Shown piece by piece: positions 58,846 to 64,000 of a DNA stretch of 64,000 bases. This DNA is from Timema cristinae. Its lineage: Eukaryota > Arthropoda > Insecta > Phasmatodea > Timematidae. Both the position numbers and the translations under genes were made by a program. Each line of letters opens with the position of its first letter. Positions within the stretch are counted from its first letter, which is position 1. The DNA is taken from positions 33,842,562 through 33,906,561 of the forward strand of contig JBCFYV010000012.1 of NCBI GenBank assembly GCA_039000515.1, in the 5' to 3' direction. Under the pieces are notes generated by a model. The model had not been told where the DNA came from, searched no databases, and saw only the letters and a program-made list of their open reading frames with translations.

Positions 58846-60066
58846 CTATCCGTCAAGTACGCTGGTTATAAAATAAAGCACTTGTTTATTAATACATGTA
58901 AATTAAAATCATCGTGATTTTTTTCTCATTACAGCCATGATCTAATTTCCATTTCCATTCTCGTTGCAACTAAATTCGACTATATATCAACAGTAAAGGT
59001 AAATCTAGTAACTTTTCTGGCTGCCAGATATGTCCATTTGTAAGAAAATCGGGGTGTACTTAAAGAGTATGACGTGAAAATATACTAATTTTGGTACTAA
59101 TACCAAACATACTTTGTTGAAATAGATGTTTTCTTTTTAGAGTCAAGGCCAGATTGGAATTCTCTAATCATATCTGAATTTTACTTAATTCAAGTTGGAA
59201 AAAGGGTAACACTTTCTAACAATTTACCTACCTATCTTTACTTTTAACCTTACTATGGGGAGTGCAATACCTTTTTTTTTTTCTGTGAACTTTTCACGTT
59301 CTCAATCTTTACTTATTAAAATGTTGAATTTATTATTTTCAGTATTAAGATGAGCCCTCTTTCTTCTGTCTAGAGAGAAATCTCAACAGAGGCTCTTTGT
59401 TTTCATATTTAATTATAAGAGGATATAATACATAAATATATAGAAGACAGTATTCGAAACTCTCATAATTGACACCATCTATTAAAAGTGAACATATAAA
59501 AGTAGATTTAATAACGTCTGGAACTATCAGATAAGGATTTTCTGATGGCGATCTAACTGTAGCTGCTGTTAACTACTAGCGCTGTAACACTGATCATTAA
59601 CTAGTTTGTGTCTGAAGATTGAGGTCAAGAGGTGTCTAGTTGTTCTCAGCACAAAGTGTACTGTGACTCTTTACCTCCCCCCCCCCCCTTTTTCCCTCTT
59701 TTTCTCCTCTCTTTTCATGCCGCCTCTGCTTCGTTCGAAATGTCTGGCGTGCAAGTTTCCCCTTCTTTTTATATAGTTAAATTTAATAGCTTCATTGATG
59801 AAATTGAAAGAGAGTTTGTGGCCATTCAAGTCCACCTGGCCTGCGTTGTTAGTGGGAGATAATTAATGCACCCACCTCTTCCTCATCCCCCTTTTCCTTC
59901 TAACTTTTGAAAGAAAAAAAATTCCATACATATTCTTTCCCTATCCCCCACCCCCTTTACCCTTATTTTAAATGTTTTTTTTAAGGTTTTTATTATTTTT
60001 AAAAAATTGTTAAGACACGAGCCCCCACCGTTGGGCACACGGACCAAACGTTAAGCTTTGCTTAGT

Positions 60067-60092
60067 TTTTTTTTTTTTTTTTTTTTTTTTTC
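60067..60092 (+). repeat. Poly(T) tract
   Basis: A run of about 25 T directly before a SINE2 body fragment. Confidence 0.9.
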
Positions 60093-60215
60093 TAAATGGC
60101 TTCCCACTCATTATTCACGCAAATACAATTATATTTCCTCTAAATTATATCTTGCTCACTTCTACTCCATTAGTCTAAATATGTGGATAGACCGGTGGGT
60201 GCACAAGAAAACAAC
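60093..60215 (+). mobile_element. SINE2 body and tail fragment
   Basis: ctaaatggcttcccactc, then attcacgcaaata, ttcctctaaatta, then a decayed tail gtggatagaccggtggg. Confidence 0.5.
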
Positions 60216-60286
60216 GAATAAAAAATAAACTATGTTTTATATTTCGATACATTTATTTTATTTTATAACACATCTCAACTCATATC

Positions 60287-60525
60287 ACCTTAGCTCAGTC
60301 GATAACGTGTTTTTTAACTGAACATAGGGTTCCATATTCGATTCCTGGCAAGGCCGAAAAATTCATCACTGGTGAAATTTGGGCTTCCCCTTTCACAGTG
60401 ATGAATTAACGGCCGGGGACTGGATTTTGTGTCTGTTCTATATTTAAGTTAGTTTATAAGTCGTGTGCTGATATAATCAGTCGATTAAAAAAGTGCACGT
60501 TAAATAGGCCTGCCTCAAATTAAAT
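60287..60525 (+). mobile_element. SINE3
   Basis: Head ccttagctcagtcgataacg with B box tattcgattcctggc, body cacagtgatgaattaacgg, tail gtgcacgttaaata. Very similar in layout to the copy at 55335. Confidence 0.82.
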
Positions 60526-61169
60526 GAAAATATGAACTAACACATTGATGGTTTAATTATTGTTAATAATAATTGTTATTGTGTGTGGGTGGTGAGCCAG
60601 TCCAGGCTGGCCACATTCAGGGAAAATATGAAAAACCTGGAAATGTAAGGGAATTAAAACCATCATTAAAATAAGGAAATTTTGAATTTGATCAAACACT
60701 TTTTAATTAAACCTAGACTCTTAATTTTTTCTGACAAAGTACCTAGTTATATATTTTGAACATACTTATCAAATTTTAATATGGGTTTTAATTAAGGAAA
60801 ATTGGATTCTTGAATCAGGAAAGTTCAGTGATTAATAAAAAAAAATTGAGACCACACTGCAGTTGCAAGAGTCTTCCTTTCCACTTTTCTTAATTTGCTC
60901 TGAATCTCAAATAAGACCAAGTTGAGAGAGCACCTCGGACCCAGGTTAAGTAAGCCGGCCAGGTCCCGACTCGGAACTACTGATATGAGAGGCATAATCT
61001 TGTTTTGATTCCTCCCTGAAATTCTCCACATATTTAAATGAAACGATTACAACCGATGTATCCCAACTTTCCTAAGGACGCTAACACACAAATATTATCA
61101 AATGAGTTACGATAAAGTGATAACCAAGGTTCCAGTTCTCTTCTCACACTCACTTATTGACTACATCGC

Positions 61170-62434
61170 TAGATGGTTGAGTGTGTCACAACCTATTTGG
61201 CTGCTACGGTAATGTCACATAAATAAATAAATGGTACGGCCAAGGCCGTAGACCAGCCAATAGTTTCAGGGGGGGGGAGTTGGAGGGCACATCCCCCAAA
61301 TACCGGAGGCTAAAAAAAATTCTAAATGATAAACAATTCTAGAAGATATATGAAGTGTTTTTTATGACAACATAAGCCCCTAACTGCTGGAGGCTAGGAT
61401 TTTTTTAAATATTAAACACCTCTAGAAACAATCTGAAAGGTTTTTGTGGCAACATAACCTCCTAACTGATGAAGGCTAGAAAAAATTATAAATATTAAAC
61501 ACCTCTATAAGCTCTCTGAAGTGATTTTTATGATAACACAGCCCCCTCATTTGTACTTGTATCTTAAGTTTAATATGGTTTGAACCATAAATAAAGCCAA
61601 AATTTCGGAGGGTCGGGAGGTGGGTTGAACATCCCCCCCGACTACGGCCTGTGATACGGTGCACCGCACATGCTTTCTTCCGCTTTTATCTTAAAATAGA
61701 CATTTACTAAGAGCTCGTAAGATATTTGAAACTAAATAATAGGTCTATACATTGTTGTAGAAATATTGTACCAAAGATCATAAATGAAATAATATACACT
61801 GTTACTTACTCTATGGAATTAGGAACTAGGAACACTGTTACATAACAATTGAGAAAAAAGAAACATCTTTGTCCACCAAAGAACATAAGAATCAAATTCA
61901 TTTTCAAAGAGCTGAATTAAAAAGTATATAATATATTTGCTTATAAACTAAGATATTATTGGTTTTATAAATATATAGTTCAAGTAAAAGATTTGTATCT
62001 TTAATAGTATTACAACTTTACAATGATAAGTTATTTCGTATCTCAAGTCATTTTCTTGAGAAATATTGCCACCTTGTTTATATTAATAAACATGCTCTAA
62101 ATATAATAATTAATGGAAATAGTTAGAGCTAGTTTCGAGAAAATCAATTTACTGTATTTTGACCTTTAGTAAACTACCCTTAAGCTTAGGGTTAGAAATC
62201 TAATTCCAAAAACCTCTTGGGGGAAGGGAAGGACCTTAACTCCATATACCAAGTTTTAGCCTAATTGGTAAAATAATTTCAGCTCTACCCCGAGTTACAG
62301 ACAGACACACAGTATTGCGAAAACAATTTTTTGCGTTTATGAGGGTCATGAAACGTCAACATTTATCAAAATCCTTAGTTCGATTTTTTTGACGATCATT
62401 ATACTTTCTTTCCGAGGTGTTGAGAGAAAGTAAG
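61170..62434 (+). repeat. Dispersed repeat DR, copy B, interrupted at 61241
   Basis: Matches DR copy A in order through ttatcttaaaatagaca, acaatgataagttattt, taattccaaaaacc, cagacagacaca and the end ccgaggtgttgagagaaag. Comparison with copy A shows where the 61241-61652 element inserted. Confidence 0.72.
61241..61652. mobile_element. Non-autonomous element with CAAGGCCGTAG-type ends, containing a triplicated module
   Basis: Left end CAAGGCCGTAGACC and right end ctacggcctgt are inverted. Flanking octamers ggtacggc and gatacggt agree at six of eight positions. Internally a module of about 79 bp (ggctaraaaaa, aaacacctctagaa, gaagtgttttta, ccccctaactg) occurs three times. The same element type occurs at 26893. 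Confidence 0.7.
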
Positions 62435-62499
62435 AAGATATATCTTATAGGAAATTTAATTGCATTTTCTTAGAGAAATTGGGTAACTATTTAGTATAA

Positions 62500-62612
62500 A
62501 CCACCCTCAATTACACCCTTCTGGGAATCGAAACCAGACCTCCTGTTACCAGAAAACCAGACTTAGTGAGCTTAACATTTATACCGCTTGACCACCTGTG
62601 CAGGTACCGGAT
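62500..62612 (-). mobile_element. SINE2-like head fragment
   Basis: B box (complement of gggaatcgaaaccaga) and tRNA-like head (complement of ttataccgcttgaccacc). Body and tail missing. Confidence 0.5.
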
Positions 62613-62884
62613 TTAGTAATACTTAAATAATAAAATCAATGTCTAAGCCATTGGTTCCCCAAAGTGGGCTGTACTACCCCTGAGGGTGGTGAGGGGTTGA
62701 TCTTGAGACTTGATAAGTTATCAGACATTGGGAAACAAGCCCATCCATAGCTTTAGAAATTTACTGAACATTAAAGTAGTTAGTAAATGTGCTATCTAAG
62801 AGACTTGCTACATAGCTTCAGAGGTTTAAAAGCTGTTATCACTGGATATATCTATTAATTTTATTTAAATTAATTAAACTAACG

Positions 62885-63105
62885 CTACTTTCGCAATATA
62901 CTGGACTGTAAGTGATGGAGAATGGGCGTTCAAATCCCGGTCGGGTGTACTGAGGGTGATCTTTCTTAAATGGTTTTCCACTCTTCATCCACGTAAATGC
63001 TGTTACACTTCTTCTAAATTAAAATTTCACCTTCCTAACTTATCATCGTAATTAGTACGCAAGCGTATAACGACGTACGTGTAGTAAAATGTGTTGCTAA
63101 GAAAA
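62885..63105 (+). mobile_element. SINE2, nearly complete
   Basis: tRNA-like head start is decayed; B box cgttcaaatcccggtcgg, body ccactcttcatccacgtaaa, tail gtacgcaagcgtataac, then a diverged hairpin. Confidence 0.72.
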
Positions 63106-63238
63106 GAAAACTAAAGCTAAAAGTTTTAATTTAACATCAATTGGTCGTGAAATGTTAATGGTTTTGAATTTTATTGTGCTATTTTTCCTCTTTAATGAGC
63201 CGAGCAAACCGCCTTTCGTTTTTTTTTTTTTTTTTTTT

Positions 63239-63462
63239 AGCACGGCATCTTACTACCCATTCGGGTTATACGCCTATTTACTAATTACACTAATGGTTTG
63301 GGGATAAAGAAGGTTTTAATTTAGATTAAGTGCACCCGAAAAGGTGAGCGGAAAACCATTTAGGAAAATCCCCCTTCAGTTCACCCGATCGGGATTTCCC
63401 CGTCTTCGGCAGTCTAGTCCAACATGAAAGTAGTGCGTTAGACCACGCGGCCAATAAGCGGG
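63239..63462 (-). mobile_element. SINE2 with a 20-base poly(A) end
   Basis: A poly(T) run (63219-63238) precedes the complement of the shared tail (agcacggcatcttactac, cattcgggttatacgc); the body and head follow, ending with the complement of gcgttagaccacgcggcc. The poly(A) end differs from the TAA ends of other copies. Confidence 0.82.
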
Positions 63463-63644
63463 TCTTTCGGATGTTGACTTTCTCTTTTGATGATGCTATT
63501 GAGCAATATCAGCTGCTTTGAGAATAGCTAATTTTAATTTTTAAGCTACAGGATATTAATCTTATTACTTATCTTTGTGTTTTCGTTTTTATGGGCATCA
63601 TTAATGTGAATAACGCCTTTTAAAGGGTGGAGAGCATTTGGTAT

Positions 63645-63920
63645 GTGTGGTGGATCGAAAAATCGTCACCTGAGAATACAAGTGTTCTATGTCCAATTTT
63701 CCACTTTTGTGTAAAAGAGCATTGAAGTTCTACCATGTTACTTCCAATGTTACTAGATCACAACTCGAGGCCTCTTAAGTCGTTATGCAGTGGTTTCAAC
63801 TTAACCACAGGTGAACCATGTACATTCTAAATATACGGTAACACCAAATATATCAAATTTAACACTTTTGGAGATAGAACACTTGCATTCTCGGGTGATG
63901 AAATGTTTGGGACCACTGGT
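63645..63920. mobile_element. Foldback element with about 34-bp paired ends
   Basis: The left segment cgtcacctgagaataca then agtgttctatgtcc is the inverse of ggagatagaacactt then gcattctcgggtgatga on the right, with about 30 of 34 positions pairing. The outermost end tttgggaccactgg resembles a hAT-type end but the left equivalent is diverged. Confidence 0.66.
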
Positions 63921-64000
63921 TTAAACGAATACGTCCTCTTCTGCAATTCAATCTTACGAAATTTGTACAGTAAAATGTTGATCTCTACTCGAAACACGAT

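Larger units (their letters stand above)
55243..64000 (+). other. Inferred eIF5B intron downstream of the exon, repeat-filled
   Basis: From the donor gtcagt to the window end I see no continuation of eIF5B, so this whole stretch is probably intron or lies partly beyond the gene. It holds a SINE3 copy about 90 bp after the donor, several SINE2 fragments, a 29-bp minisatellite, a pogo-like end, two foldback elements and a dispersed repeat; these have their own entries. The intervals 56700-58110, 58850-60060 and 63110-63240 show nothing else recognisable. Confidence 0.5.

Noticed and set aside
55460..64000. Search for the final eIF5B exon (the C-terminal helix region)
   Set aside because: No sequence with the expected residues after LISK was found by eye; it probably lies beyond the window, although a short diverged exon could have been missed.

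Overview
This window looks like a piece of a large, AT-rich, repeat-filled animal nuclear genome, most likely from an arthropod or another invertebrate. It has no operons, long open reading frames or ribosome-binding sites. It is packed with tRNA-derived SINEs, short inverted-repeat (foldback) DNA elements, degenerate retroelement pieces and minisatellites. The only protein-coding sequence I recognise with confidence is one 54-codon exon of translation initiation factor eIF5B on the + strand (55081-55242), flanked by good splice signals. The arthropod placement is an inference from that exon's residues and from the style of the repeats.

Layout. 0-5 kb: three foldback elements inserted at TTAA-like sites; the third is split by a SINE. 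5.7-7.7 kb: two nested DNA elements with PIF/Harbinger-like ends and an old SINE inside. 8.3-11.3 kb: mostly unassigned, with weak transposon-like ends and long C runs. 12-17.4 kb: another foldback element, two SINEs with clear target-site duplications, and an RTE-like fragment. 18.8-19.9 kb: a 57-bp minisatellite with a 114-bp higher-order pattern. 21-23 kb: SINEs of three families. 23.7-25 kb: a 72-bp minisatellite. 27.3-28.3 kb: a hAT-like element holding a SINE. 29.9-36.4 kb: SINE fragments, degenerate tandem arrays, a foldback element and a 100-bp tandem duplication. 37.7-44 kb: more foldback elements and SINEs, and a dispersed repeat into which two DNA elements have inserted. 46.2-52.5 kb: a 6.3-kb composite whose ends resemble an RTE-type element and whose interior is a long run of diverged repeated modules. 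53.7-64 kb: the eIF5B exon and its downstream intron, with SINEs, a 29-bp minisatellite, a pogo-like end, two foldback elements and a second copy of the dispersed repeat.

Two unrelated tRNA-derived SINE heads (one tRNA-Glu-like, one class-II-like) carry the same 3' tail, which contains a short hairpin and often runs into TAA repeats. This suggests that one LINE partner mobilised both families. Nested insertions with visible target duplications allow a relative order of events at several places. I found no prokaryotic system, CRISPR array, rRNA gene or convincing functional tRNA gene. Nearly all open reading frames of 60-157 codons are chance frames, often inside SINEs or minisatellites. All family assignments come from reading the sequence, without database searches.
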